Part shown: positions 17,820 to 25,840 of the stretch, one piece after another
Layout of the letters: each line of letters opens with the position of its first letter
Numbering within the stretch: the first letter of the stretch is position 1
Notes under the pieces: generated by a model
What the model saw: only the letters and a program-made list of their open reading frames with translations
The model's database searches: none
Told to the model about the DNA's origin: nothing
From: Chthonomonas calidirosea
GTDB lineage: Bacteria; Armatimonadota; Fimbriimonadia; Fimbriimonadales; Fimbriimonadaceae
DNA: 64,000 bases
Assembly (NCBI GenBank): GCA_945882415.1
Contig: CAMCWC010000011.1
Coordinates: forward strand, 62,001 to 126,000
Direction of reading: 5' to 3'
Program-made: the position numbers and the translations under genes

Positions 17820-18299
17820 CTACTCAACCGCACGAACGGTCGGCAGCTTCAACTTCACACCCGGCTTAATCCCGAACTTCGACGCCATTCCCTGCCTCAG
17901 CTCAAGCACATACTGACTCGAACCCGAGCTCGGCAGACCCGACTCGACGTACGGCTTCCCTTTCTGAATGTTCAGCACCTTCCCGGCGGCATCCAGATAG
18001 ATGATGTCCAGCGGAAGAACCGTGTTCCGCATCCAGAAGCTCCGTGGCGCGGCACTTGGGAACACGAACAGGAACCCTTCGGTGTTCTTTACTTCGCTCG
18101 CGGTGAGGAACATCATTCCCTCTTGCCGCTTCGAATCGGTGTCGCAAACGTAAGCGGTGATCTTGTGGCTACCGTGGGCAAAGCTGACCTTCTTCAGGTC
18201 GGTCAGCTGATAGATCCGGTTTGGATTATCAGAAGCGACCACAAGGCCGAGCACGGCACTAACCGCGAGAAGGGACAAAGGCTTTTGTAGTTGCTTCAT
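17820..18299 (-). CDS. DUF192 family exported protein
   Basis: 159 residues with a signal peptide (1-22). The DUF192 core is clear: 'VCDTDSKRQEGMMFLTASEVKNTEGFLFVFP', 'SFWMRNTVLPLDIIYLDAAGKVLNIQKGKPY' and 'YVLELRQGMASKFGIKPGVKLKL'. The function of these small beta proteins is unknown. The first 41 nt overlap the 3' end of leuD in another frame, so the signal peptide and the LeuD tail share the same DNA. Confidence 0.85.
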   Translation of the reverse strand: MKQLQKPLSLLAVSAVLGLVVASDNPNRIYQLTDLKKVSFAHGSHKITAYVCDTDSKRQEGMMFLTASEVKNTEGFLFVFPSAAPRSFWMRNTVLPLDIIYLDAAGKVLNIQKGKPYVESGLPSSGSSQYVLELRQGMASKFGIKPGVKLKLPTVRAVE

Positions 18300-18852
18300 A
18301 GGCAGATATTTGAGGTTCGAAGACCAAAGTCGTTCCGATCAAGTCGCGACCTTCCAAGATCGCTTGCCGATTCCCTTCGTCCACGCGAAACGGAATCAAT
18401 GTCTCTCCAACCAAGATCGTGTTCTCCAAAAGGTCGACGGTCACTTCGGCCCCATTGTTCAAGGCCGCAAGCACGGCGTGATGAGATGGACCTAGTTCAA
18501 TGAGCAATAGCCCGTTGTTGGCGGCGTTTTGGCGGAAGATGTCGCTGAAACCGGGGGAGTCAGAATCGACTCGGCTGATGACAACGCGGAACCCGGCCTG
18601 TTGAATCGCCCAAACCGCATGTTCGCGGCTCGATCCGCAGCCGAAGTTGGTTCCAACAATCATGACGCTCGATCCCGCCGTCTCCGGAAGGTCAAGCGCA
18701 AACTCTGGACCGCGAATGTCGGCGAACAGCAACTCGCCGTAACCCGATCGCTCGATTCGGCTGAGGAAGCGGGCGGGGATAATGCGGTCGGTATCCACCT
18801 GGTCTCCGGGCACCACCGCGACTTTGCCGGTGTGACGTCCAAACGGTTCCAT
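18259..18852 (-). CDS. leuD: 3-isopropylmalate dehydratase small subunit
   Basis: 197 residues. It is the swivel-domain subunit of isopropylmalate isomerase (leucine synthesis), which works with LeuC. Signature 'GDQVDTDRIIPARFL' and the substrate-contact motif 'NFGCGSSREHA' are present, and the length is normal. A homoaconitase small subunit would look similar. leuC is not in the window. The ATG is 6 nt after a CATAAT box; the gene diverges from trpE across 47 bp. Confidence 0.85.
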   Translation of the reverse strand: MEPFGRHTGKVAVVPGDQVDTDRIIPARFLSRIERSGYGELLFADIRGPEFALDLPETAGSSVMIVGTNFGCGSSREHAVWAIQQAGFRVVISRVDSDSPGFSDIFRQNAANNGLLLIELGPSHHAVLAALNNGAEVTVDLLENTILVGETLIPFRVDEGNRQAILEGRDLIGTTLVFEPQISAYEATTKAFVPSRG

Positions 18853-18858
18853 GCTCCC

Positions 18859-18891
18859 ATTATGAACGCGACCCAGCGAAGGCGGGATAAT
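18859..18891. promoter_or_regulatory. Overlapping divergent promoters leuD/trpE
   Basis: Reverse strand: CATAAT (18864-18859), 6 nt before the leuD ATG. Forward strand: GATAAT (18886-18891), 8 nt before the trpE ATG. Each -35 region must fall over the other promoter, so transcription of the two biosynthetic genes may be mutually exclusive or co-regulated. Confidence 0.6.
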
Positions 18892-18899
18892 GAAGCGGT

Positions 18900-20354
18900 A
18901 TGCCGTTCCCGAGTCGCGACGAATATCTGCTTCAAACCGAAGGTCGTCGCGCCATGCCCGTTGTCCACGATATTCTGGCGGACATCGAAACGCCGGTCAG
19001 CGCCTATTGGAAGCTGGCCTACGATCAGCCGCATAGCTTCCTTTTGGAAAGCGTCACGGGCGGCGAGCAGCTTGCGCGGTACTCGTTTATTGGCACGTTG
19101 CCGCGCGACCTGATTCGGGTGAAGAACGGCCAGGCCAAGACGTTTACGCGGGAATTTGAACTGGCACCGGGGCAAGATCCCCTGCATCTTTTGGAGGAAG
19201 CGGTCGGCACAGAGCCACCGATCAAGGTCGAAGGTCTACCGACTTTCACCGGGGGAGCGGTGGGAATGTGCGCCTATGACCTCGTGCGGTACTTCGAAAA
19301 GTTGCCGGACAGCACGGAAGATGATCTCAACTTGCCCGACATGGCAATGATGATCGTGGACACCGTCGTAGTGTTCGACCACGCCAAGAACCGGATTCGA
19401 ATTGTCTCGCAGGCTGATGGAAGTGAGGCGGGATACGAGGACGCGGTGGCCAAGATTGAGGCGATTATTGAGCGCTTGGCGGGCCCGCTGCCCGCATTGC
19501 CTGCCGGCAAGTTCCCCGTAAATTCGGTCGCCTCGAACGTGACCCAGGAAGGTTTCGAGCAGATGGTCTCATCGATGCGCGAGTACATCAAGGCGGGCGA
19601 CGGCTTCCAGATGGTGCCATCCCAGCGATTCCAAACCGCCGTCGCCGCGCACCCGCTCACCGTCTATCGATCCTTGCGCAGCATCAATCCTTCGCCGTAT
19701 ATGTTCCTGCTCCGGCTTGGCGATTTCGATCTCGTCGGCGCTTCACCCGAAATTCTCGTGAGCCTGCACGGTCGAAAGGCGCGCGTTCGACCGATTGCGG
19801 GCACGCGATGGAGAGGCAAATCGGAAGCGGAAGATGACGCCCTGGCAGCCGAACTGATTGGAGACGAGAAGGAGCGCGCCGAGCACGTCATGCTCATCGA
19901 TCTCGGCCGCAACGACCTTGGCCGAGTTTGCGAATACGGCACGGTGCACGTAAATGAGCTGATGGTCATCGAACGCTATAGCCACGTTATGCACATCGTT
20001 TCGGATGTCACCGGCGAACTAAAGGAGGGCAAGAACGCGCTTGATTTGCTTCGCGCGACCTTCCCGGCGGGCACCGTCACTGGAGCACCAAAAATTCGCG
20101 CAATGCAGATTATCGACGAGCTGGAGCCGAATCGCCGTGGAAGCTACGCAGGTTCAGTTGGCTTCCTCTCAAACAGCGGCGACCTCGATATGTGCATCAC
20201 CTTGCGCACGATTTTGCTCAAGAACGGCATGGCGTACGTACAAGCCGGGGGCGGTGTGGTCTTCGACAGCGACCCGACCTTGGAATACAACGAGAGCAAA
20301 AACAAGGCCCGCGCCGCGCTTTCGGCGATCGAAACGGCGCAACGCGGACTGTAG
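18900..20354 (+). CDS. trpE: Anthranilate synthase component I
   Basis: 484 residues. Converts chorismate to anthranilate with the TrpG amidotransferase in tryptophan synthesis. The N-terminal domain has the 'LLESVTGGEQLARYSFIG' segment, whose LLES contacts feedback tryptophan, so the enzyme is likely inhibited by Trp. The C-terminal chorismate-binding domain (about 220-480) has 'SPEILVSL', 'PIAGTRWRG', 'LIDLGRNDLGRV' and 'FPAGTVTGAPKIRAM'. trpG does not follow: the next gene is convergent, 2 nt away. Confidence 0.9.
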   Translation: MPFPSRDEYLLQTEGRRAMPVVHDILADIETPVSAYWKLAYDQPHSFLLESVTGGEQLARYSFIGTLPRDLIRVKNGQAKTFTREFELAPGQDPLHLLEEAVGTEPPIKVEGLPTFTGGAVGMCAYDLVRYFEKLPDSTEDDLNLPDMAMMIVDTVVVFDHAKNRIRIVSQADGSEAGYEDAVAKIEAIIERLAGPLPALPAGKFPVNSVASNVTQEGFEQMVSSMREYIKAGDGFQMVPSQRFQTAVAAHPLTVYRSLRSINPSPYMFLLRLGDFDLVGASPEILVSLHGRKARVRPIAGTRWRGKSEAEDDALAAELIGDEKERAEHVMLIDLGRNDLGRVCEYGTVHVNELMVIERYSHVMHIVSDVTGELKEGKNALDLLRATFPAGTVTGAPKIRAMQIIDELEPNRRGSYAGSVGFLSNSGDLDMCITLRTILLKNGMAYVQAGGGVVFDSDPTLEYNESKNKARAALSAIETAQRGL

Positions 20355-20356
20355 AT

Positions 20357-21211
20357 TTAGCCGTCGATTTCTTTGATGATCCGGTTGAGAAGGTCGCGGT
20401 CGTAGGCGTCCATCTTGTTCGCCAGCTTCTTCTCCGGCTCCGCCTCGGCAGGACGTCCATCTCGGTCCAACATGATCGCGAGAAAACCTCGGTAAATCAA
20501 CTTATCCGGATCAAGGTCGCTCGCCAGCCGAATAGCTTTCACGGCCTCGATGACCTTCTTCGCGCGCCAGAAGGCAACCGCCGCTCGAAGATAGAGGTGA
20601 TCATCGCCCGGCGAAAGCTCAATCGCCGCGCGATACGACTCAAGGGCTTCGTCCACCCTCCCCGTTCGAGCAAGCAACTCCGCCGTCCAGAAGTGATAGA
20701 ACGACTCGTCTGGCTTCAGCGCGATGGCATATTGGATTGCCTGCAGCGCACGCTTCTTTTCACCGAGCTCGGCCAACGTTTCGGCGAGCTTGAAGTGGTT
20801 CTGCGGCTGCTCGGGTTCAAGGTCAATTGCCCGTTGCAGGTGCTCGATGGCGTCGCGATATCGGCCGTACCGCTTGCAGATGACGCCCAGACCAAGATGC
20901 GGCTCCGCCGACTCCTTAATCCGCAAGGCGCGCTCAAAGTTCTTGTACGCCGCAGGCAACTCATCGCCGAAGGTCAGCGCGTCTGCGAGGTCCAGCAGGT
21001 GGGTCGGATCATCTGCATCGCGTTGTTCGGCGGCGCGACGGAAGTGCTTGACGGCGGCATCGTAGTCGCCATCGTTCAGGCACTGCTGCCCGAGCTCACG
21101 CGATTCGGCGGCGTCTTTGCCCTCCTTATTCCGGCGCTGAATTCCCTCTTCGGTCAGCTCGCCTTGAGGCTGGTGGAAGAGGTCGAAAATGACCTTCATC
21201 GAAGGATCCAT
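20357..21211 (-). CDS. TPR-repeat protein
   Basis: 284 residues, cytosolic. After an N-terminal helix (about 1-40, 'DLFHQPQGELTEEGIQRRNKEGKDAAESRELGQQ') at least five TPR units run from about 40 to 230, for example 'GDYDAAVKHFRRAAEQRDADDP', 'GRYRDAIEHLQRAIDLEPEQP' and 'GRVDEALESYRAAIELSPGDD'. TPRs are protein-binding scaffolds. The ATG overlaps the TAA of the upstream 616-residue gene (TAATG), so both are translated from one mRNA. Confidence 0.8.
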   Translation of the reverse strand: MDPSMKVIFDLFHQPQGELTEEGIQRRNKEGKDAAESRELGQQCLNDGDYDAAVKHFRRAAEQRDADDPTHLLDLADALTFGDELPAAYKNFERALRIKESAEPHLGLGVICKRYGRYRDAIEHLQRAIDLEPEQPQNHFKLAETLAELGEKKRALQAIQYAIALKPDESFYHFWTAELLARTGRVDEALESYRAAIELSPGDDHLYLRAAVAFWRAKKVIEAVKAIRLASDLDPDKLIYRGFLAIMLDRDGRPAEAEPEKKLANKMDAYDRDLLNRIIKEIDG

Positions 21212-23061
21212 TACTTCCCTCCTATAACGCCGGTGCTCAGGGTCTGGAGCGGACGAATGGTGAGCTGGGCGGGATAGCTACTCCCGGAAAGCGGAATCGT
21301 CATAAGTTCAAATCTCTTTACGTCGTTTCCGAGCAAACGAAACTTCTCGATGCGATATTCAGCCTTTGGTTGCAGCAAAGGGGTCTCTTTCAGAACGCCG
21401 TTAACGAGGAACAACGCCCCCGAGTAGCCCGCCGAAGCCTCGAAGACGAGCTCGATCTCAATCGGCTCGGAGGTCGGATTGATGATCTCGCCGGTGATGT
21501 TGTAGACGACGCCAAAGTTTCCGCTCAGCACGCGCTGGTTGTCGGACCCTGAAATCGGCTTCTCGCCAATCTTAAAGAACTTCCAGTTCTCGCCGAATCG
21601 ATACTGGACCTTCAACTGCTTGTACGGATCGGGGTAGATGTGGTCGGAAAGCTGATACGGAGCCTGGTCGTAATCGTTGATCGGGTTGCAGCCAACCTCG
21701 CGCCAAGGGGTTGTGCTCTCAATTGCGGTTGCCCATCGGCGATCAAGGTTGAAGGGCGGCCAGGAGTCGGTCCGAACAAGCACAGATTCCGGTCCATCAA
21801 TCAGCCGCAGGCTGCACAATCCGGAAACCGTTTCCATGTTGCCAAGACGTCGAAGTGAAATCGGCATCGTGCTTCGCGGCGGAATGGTGACGACATCCCC
21901 ACTACCGGCGGCCCAAGCTTTCATGTACTGCAATCCGGCCTTCAATCCGGCGCGGACCGGATTCTTGTCGGGATCGCTATCTCCAGGAAGGATCAGCACT
22001 CGCGCCGGCAAATCCGAGTCGTTGACCGCTTGAATGCGAATGAACAATGGGAACGAAGCCGTGTTCTGGTGGTGATACAGCAACCGCGCCGGTTCATTCT
22101 TTTTCAGATTCGCGCTAAACAGCGGCCCCGCAGAGTTGACGTTCTCCGGATCGTTGCAGTACCAAAGCGCCGCTTCCTTGATCGGCGCAACCCCAATGTT
22201 GCGAACAACAATGTTGACTTCCCCTTCGTTCTCAAACGCATCTTGCGCGGCGACGCGAATCTTTGCCGTGAATGACTTGCTCGCTCCAAGCCCAATCGAC
22301 TGTTCCGAGAGCGAAAGAATGCGAATCACCGAGCCAGGAACTCGCTGAAGCTGCGTGGTGATCGCTCCTTCGATGGCTCCTCGAATCGTCGACGCGAGGG
22401 CAGGAGAGCCGGAAACCTGCGTGGAAAAGGTCTGCGGAAGGATCGCCGCGTATGGCTGAACCGAAACCTCAATGGATTCGGTGGTCGTCTCGCCTTGGAT
22501 CGTGATGATCGCGTTGCCAGGCTTATTCGCCGCGAGTTTGATGCCACCGGGAACGCGAATCGGCGTCACAACTTCCGACTTCGAAGAAGAAACAGTGGCG
22601 TCCGCGAACTGAAAACCCTTGACCGCGACGATCTTGTTCGAAGGGCACGGCAGGCGGAGAGAGGTTTCCGCAACTTTGAGCGGAGGAGAGACGAAGGCGG
22701 TTCGCAATCTGCCAGACCAAAGCTGGGCGAGGGCGGCGGGGGAAGACTTCTGCGCCTTGGCCTCGTCCGGCGTGATGGTCACAATCCGCTCACCACCGGC
22801 AAAGATCACGTGGGTCTTTTCGACCTTTCGAATCTTCACTTCACCCAAATACGAAAGGCTGTTCAGCGTCGAAGCAATCGTCTCGGCTCGGGCTTCGGGA
22901 GAAGATCCGTCGACGGAGTAAGTCTTGAGTGACAGGATCACCGCGTCGTTAAAGTAAACGACCGAGCCACGGGCTTCTGCCCCGCGCGCTAAGGCGCTTG
23001 CGACGGCGGAAAAGGCGGCTATCAAAAGTATCACAAGCCGGAAAACGCTTCGCATGGGCAC
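21211..23061 (-). CDS. Large exported protein, unknown
   Basis: 616 residues with a signal peptide (about 1-25). No family recognised. Residues 190-215 look like a BACON- or Big-like beta segment ('GGIKLAANKPGNAIITIQGETTTESIEV'), and the C-terminal half is rich in beta strands with acidic, Asn- and Pro-rich loops ('VYNITGEIINPTSEPIEIELVFEASAGYSGALFLVNG'), as in surface or secretion-associated proteins. The GTG start is 5 nt after a TACCCT box that is one arm of a 24-bp inverted repeat shared with an aldehyde dehydrogenase gene. Co-transcribed with the TPR gene. Confidence 0.6.
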   Translation of the reverse strand: MPMRSVFRLVILLIAAFSAVASALARGAEARGSVVYFNDAVILSLKTYSVDGSSPEARAETIASTLNSLSYLGEVKIRKVEKTHVIFAGGERIVTITPDEAKAQKSSPAALAQLWSGRLRTAFVSPPLKVAETSLRLPCPSNKIVAVKGFQFADATVSSSKSEVVTPIRVPGGIKLAANKPGNAIITIQGETTTESIEVSVQPYAAILPQTFSTQVSGSPALASTIRGAIEGAITTQLQRVPGSVIRILSLSEQSIGLGASKSFTAKIRVAAQDAFENEGEVNIVVRNIGVAPIKEAALWYCNDPENVNSAGPLFSANLKKNEPARLLYHHQNTASFPLFIRIQAVNDSDLPARVLILPGDSDPDKNPVRAGLKAGLQYMKAWAAGSGDVVTIPPRSTMPISLRRLGNMETVSGLCSLRLIDGPESVLVRTDSWPPFNLDRRWATAIESTTPWREVGCNPINDYDQAPYQLSDHIYPDPYKQLKVQYRFGENWKFFKIGEKPISGSDNQRVLSGNFGVVYNITGEIINPTSEPIEIELVFEASAGYSGALFLVNGVLKETPLLQPKAEYRIEKFRLLGNDVKRFELMTIPLSGSSYPAQLTIRPLQTLSTGVIGGK

Positions 23062-23064
23062 CGG

Positions 23065-23088
23065 TCAGGGTACCCGCAGGTACCCTGA
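23065..23088. promoter_or_regulatory. Symmetric divergent promoter-palindrome
   Basis: Perfect inverted repeat with 10-bp arms TCAGGGTACC and GGTACCCTGA around a cgca spacer. Each arm contains the same -10 hexamer TACCCT facing outward: 23072-23067 for the 616-residue gene (5 nt to its GTG) and 23081-23086 for the dehydrogenase (9 nt to its ATG). The repeat is thus both a pair of -10 boxes and a plausible operator. Confidence 0.7.
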
Positions 23089-23095
23089 AAACAGC

Positions 23096-24592
23096 ATGAA
23101 TCCGGTAACCGCTCGGAACTATATCAACGGCGAATGGCGAAACGCGACTGACGTATTTGAAAGCGTCAATCCTGCCAATCGAAACGAAATCATTGGTACT
23201 GCCCCCAACAGCACGGCACAAGATGTCGACGACGCAGTAGCCGCCGCCGAACACGCTTTCAAAACCTGGCGAGAACTCAGCTGGGTCAAGCGAGCCGAAA
23301 TCATCGACAACTTCGCTCAACTCATCAAGCGCGACGTTGAAGAAATCGCGGTTCTCGTCACCCGAGAGTGCGGAAAGCCAATCAACGAAGGCCGCGCCGA
23401 CGCGGTGGAAGCTCTCCACATGGCCCAGTACATCGCTGGCCTTGGCCGACTGCCACATGGCTACGCGGTGAGCTCAGAAATTTCCGCCAAGGACGCTTAC
23501 ATTCTGCGAAAGCCAAAGGGTGTCGTCGCCTGTATCACGCCTTGGAACTTCCCTTCGGCCATTCCGCTTTGGCTGGTTCTCCCCGCCGTTCTCGCAGGCA
23601 ACACCGTTGTCTTCAAGCCGGCCGAGCAGACGCCTATTTGTGGGCACAAGCTCATGGAGCTCTTCCATGAAGCCGGATTCCCTGCGGGCGTCATCAACCT
23701 CGTTCACGGATTTGGCGAGCCAGTGGGTGATCCGCTGGTCAAGCACAAAGCCGTTGACGCCGTTCTCTTTACGGGTTCGCGCGCAGTTGGCAAGTACATC
23801 CAGCAAGTTGCTGCAAACGACCTCTTCAAGTTCGCCGCGACCGAAATGGGCGGCAAGAACGCCACGATCGTTCTCGAAGATGCTGACCTTGAACTCGCGA
23901 TCAACGCTTGCGTTCTCGGTGCCTTCAAGACTTCCGGACAGCGCTGCGTCTCGACCAGCCGAATCATCATCGACAAGAAGATCGAAGCGGAATTCACCGC
24001 GCGATACGTTGAGAAGGTCAAGCGAATCCGAGTCGGTGATGGCCTCAACCCAGACGTCTTCATGGGCCCACTCATTGAGGCCGGTGCCATCGACAAGTGG
24101 CAGCACCACAATGCCAAGGCTAAGGAAGAAGGCGCTCAGGTCCTCGTTGACGGTCAGGTCCTGACGGAAGGCGAGCACGCGAACGGCAACTTCGTTTCTC
24201 CGTTCGTATATCGATTCGACGGCTACAAGAAGAACACCTTCTGCCTCCGGGAAGAAGCCTTCAGCCCGCACGTTGGGATCATTCCGATCGACGGTCTCGA
24301 AGAAGCGGTTGAGGTCTACAACGACACCGATTACGGCCTTGCGATGGCCGTAATAACCGAGGACTACCGAAAGTGGCGCTACGTTCGTGACCATGCCGAT
24401 TACGGCCTCGGTTACGTGAACCTGCCTAGCATCGGTGCCGAAGTCCACTTGCCGTTTGGCGGAGTTAAGGCTTCCGGTAATGGACATCCTGGCGCAGAGG
24501 GCATCCTCGAGTCGGTCACCCACCGCGTTGCATTTACGGTCAATCACGCCCGAGAAATCGTGATGGCGCAAGGTCTTACGACCAACATCTGA
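23096..24592 (+). CDS. NAD(P)-dependent aldehyde dehydrogenase
   Basis: 498 residues, cytosolic. ALDH fold with the motifs 'ITPWNFPSAIPLW', 'FTGSRAVGKYIQQVA', the catalytic Glu in 'ATEMGGKNATIV' and the catalytic Cys in 'TSGQRCVSTSRI', then 'REEAFSPHVGI' and 'LPFGGVKASGNG'. It oxidises an aldehyde to the acid; similarity in style to ketoglutarate-semialdehyde and ALDH7-type enzymes is not enough to name the substrate. ATG 23096 is preferred to an in-frame start 42 nt upstream because it follows the TACCCT box and begins the usual N-terminus. Confidence 0.9.
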   Translation: MNPVTARNYINGEWRNATDVFESVNPANRNEIIGTAPNSTAQDVDDAVAAAEHAFKTWRELSWVKRAEIIDNFAQLIKRDVEEIAVLVTRECGKPINEGRADAVEALHMAQYIAGLGRLPHGYAVSSEISAKDAYILRKPKGVVACITPWNFPSAIPLWLVLPAVLAGNTVVFKPAEQTPICGHKLMELFHEAGFPAGVINLVHGFGEPVGDPLVKHKAVDAVLFTGSRAVGKYIQQVAANDLFKFAATEMGGKNATIVLEDADLELAINACVLGAFKTSGQRCVSTSRIIIDKKIEAEFTARYVEKVKRIRVGDGLNPDVFMGPLIEAGAIDKWQHHNAKAKEEGAQVLVDGQVLTEGEHANGNFVSPFVYRFDGYKKNTFCLREEAFSPHVGIIPIDGLEEAVEVYNDTDYGLAMAVITEDYRKWRYVRDHADYGLGYVNLPSIGAEVHLPFGGVKASGNGHPGAEGILESVTHRVAFTVNHAREIVMAQGLTTNI

Positions 24593-24600
24593 ACGTATCG

Positions 24601-24632
24601 TTGCCCCGGCCGAGTTCGGTCGGGGCAATTTT
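24601..24632 (+). terminator. Intrinsic terminator after the ALDH gene
   Basis: TTGCCCCGGCCGA pairs with TCGGTCGGGGCAA (one G-U pair) and is followed by TTTTCC. The -35 box of the next gene begins 3 nt after this terminator. Confidence 0.85.
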
Positions 24633-24634
24633 CC

Positions 24635-24663
24635 TTGGCAAGATCGCCGATAGCTGGTATAGT
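24635..24663 (+). promoter_or_regulatory. Sigma-70 promoter of the RNA-binding protein
   Basis: TTGGCA (24635-24640), 17 bp, TATAGT (24658-24663). Near consensus. It predicts a transcription start near 24670 and a leader of about 110 nt, which is long for this window. Confidence 0.8.
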
Positions 24664-24783
24664 GCGCATGTCGCCGGCGATTGCGATTCATGAGTTTTGT
24701 CTTCTATTCCATAGGTAGCAAGGTCACGTTCGAGTTCGCAAGAAAATTTGATTGGTGGGCGACCCGATCAAGGATTAATGGAA

Positions 24784-25194
24784 ATGGAGACTAAAACCCT
24801 ATTCGTGGGCAACTTGCCCTACTCGCTGACCGAGCAGCACCTTCTCGACCTGTTTGCACCATACAACGCAAGCAAGGCTCGCATCGTCGAAGGACGAGGC
24901 TTTGGCTTCGTTGACGTTGCAGGCGACATGGCCGACAAGGCTATCGAAGACAAGGACGGCTCCGAAGCCGGTGGCCGACGCATGAACGTCAACCTCGCCC
25001 GACCTAAGGGTGAAGGCGGCGGTGGCGGCGGCGGTCGAGACTTCGGCGGCGGTGGCGGCGGCGGTGGTCGCAGCTTCGGCGGCGGTGGTGGCGGCTATGG
25101 CGGCGGCGGTGGTCGCGGCGGTAGCGGCGGCGGCGGCGGTCGTGGTGGCAGCAGCGGCGGCGGCGCAGGTCGCGGCGGCTTCAAGCGCTACTGA
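24784..25194 (+). CDS. Glycine-rich RRM RNA-binding protein
   Basis: 136 residues. One RRM (residues 1-80) has RNP2 'LFVGNL' and RNP1 'RGFGFVDV'. The C-terminal 55 residues are almost all Gly with Arg, Ser, Phe and Tyr (RGG-type tail), encoded by a repetitive GGC/GGT tract at about 25015-25185. Such proteins in cyanobacteria and other phyla act as cold-induced RNA chaperones. ATG 24784 has an AAGGA Shine-Dalgarno 9 nt upstream; ATG 24778 is possible. The long leader may regulate translation by temperature. Confidence 0.85.
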   Translation: METKTLFVGNLPYSLTEQHLLDLFAPYNASKARIVEGRGFGFVDVAGDMADKAIEDKDGSEAGGRRMNVNLARPKGEGGGGGGGRDFGGGGGGGGRSFGGGGGGYGGGGGRGGSGGGGGRGGSSGGGAGRGGFKRY

Positions 25195-25200
25195 TACTCA

Positions 25201-25833
25201 ATGCTTCAAGTGCCGTCAAAAACTGTCATTCTTTTTGACCTTGACGGCACACTGATCGATTCCTTGCCCGCTGTAGAGCGGGCATGGTCATTTTGGGCCA
25301 CCCAAGTTGGCCTGAACCCAGACGAGGTGCTTCCGCATATTCACGGTCGCCGAAGTCTAGATTCCATCCGCGTTCTGGCTCCGCATCTAAATGCCGAAGA
25401 ACAGGACCTCGTGTTACGAAAGATCGAATCTTCCCAGACCGAGGGCGTTCGCCTTCTTCCAGGCTCTGCAGAATTGCTGGCCTCCTTGCCAGAGGGCACT
25501 TGGACGATCGTCACGAGCGGAACTTCCGACGTTGCCCAAGCCCGGCTCCGTGCCGTTGGAATCCCGATCCCAAAACATGCCGTCTACGGCGAAAACGTCT
25601 CGCAAGGCAAACCTAGTCCCGAGCCGTTTCTTCTCGCGGCCCAGAAAATGGGCGTCAGCCCAGATCAAGCACTTGTTTTCGAAGACACCGATGCCGGGGT
25701 TCGGGCGGGACACGCAGCCGGTATGCAAGTCATCCGAGTTGGCGCGCCTCACCCATTGGCACTGACTAACGTCCAAGACCTCCGACAAGTTGCCGTAGTG
25801 GGCACGAACCCACTACAGCTTTCCGTTTCCTAA
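25201..25833 (+). CDS. HAD-superfamily phosphatase
   Basis: 210 residues. Subfamily IA HAD with motif I 'FDLDGTLIDS' (nucleophile first Asp), motif II 'IVTSGTS', the Lys of 'GKPSPEPFLLAA' and motif III 'VFEDTDAGVRAGHAAGM'. This group includes phosphoglycolate and sugar phosphatases and beta-phosphoglucomutase; the cap (15-85) does not settle which. It starts 6 nt after the RNA-binding gene, so it is probably co-transcribed. Confidence 0.8.
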   Translation: MLQVPSKTVILFDLDGTLIDSLPAVERAWSFWATQVGLNPDEVLPHIHGRRSLDSIRVLAPHLNAEEQDLVLRKIESSQTEGVRLLPGSAELLASLPEGTWTIVTSGTSDVAQARLRAVGIPIPKHAVYGENVSQGKPSPEPFLLAAQKMGVSPDQALVFEDTDAGVRAGHAAGMQVIRVGAPHPLALTNVQDLRQVAVVGTNPLQLSVS

Positions 25834-25840
25834 CTACGAA

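Noticed and set aside
20192-21277. A 361-codon forward frame across the end of trpE and the TPR gene
   Set aside because: Crosses the convergent junction and reads the TPR gene in reverse; no domain.
23474-24691. A 405-codon frame on the reverse strand opposite the aldehyde dehydrogenase
   Set aside because: Antisense to a well-conserved enzyme; composition is that of a shadow, and it runs through the terminator.
25010-25255. An Ala-rich frame over the Gly-tract of the RNA-binding gene
   Set aside because: Shifted reading of GGC/GGT repeats; it overlaps the HAD gene start.
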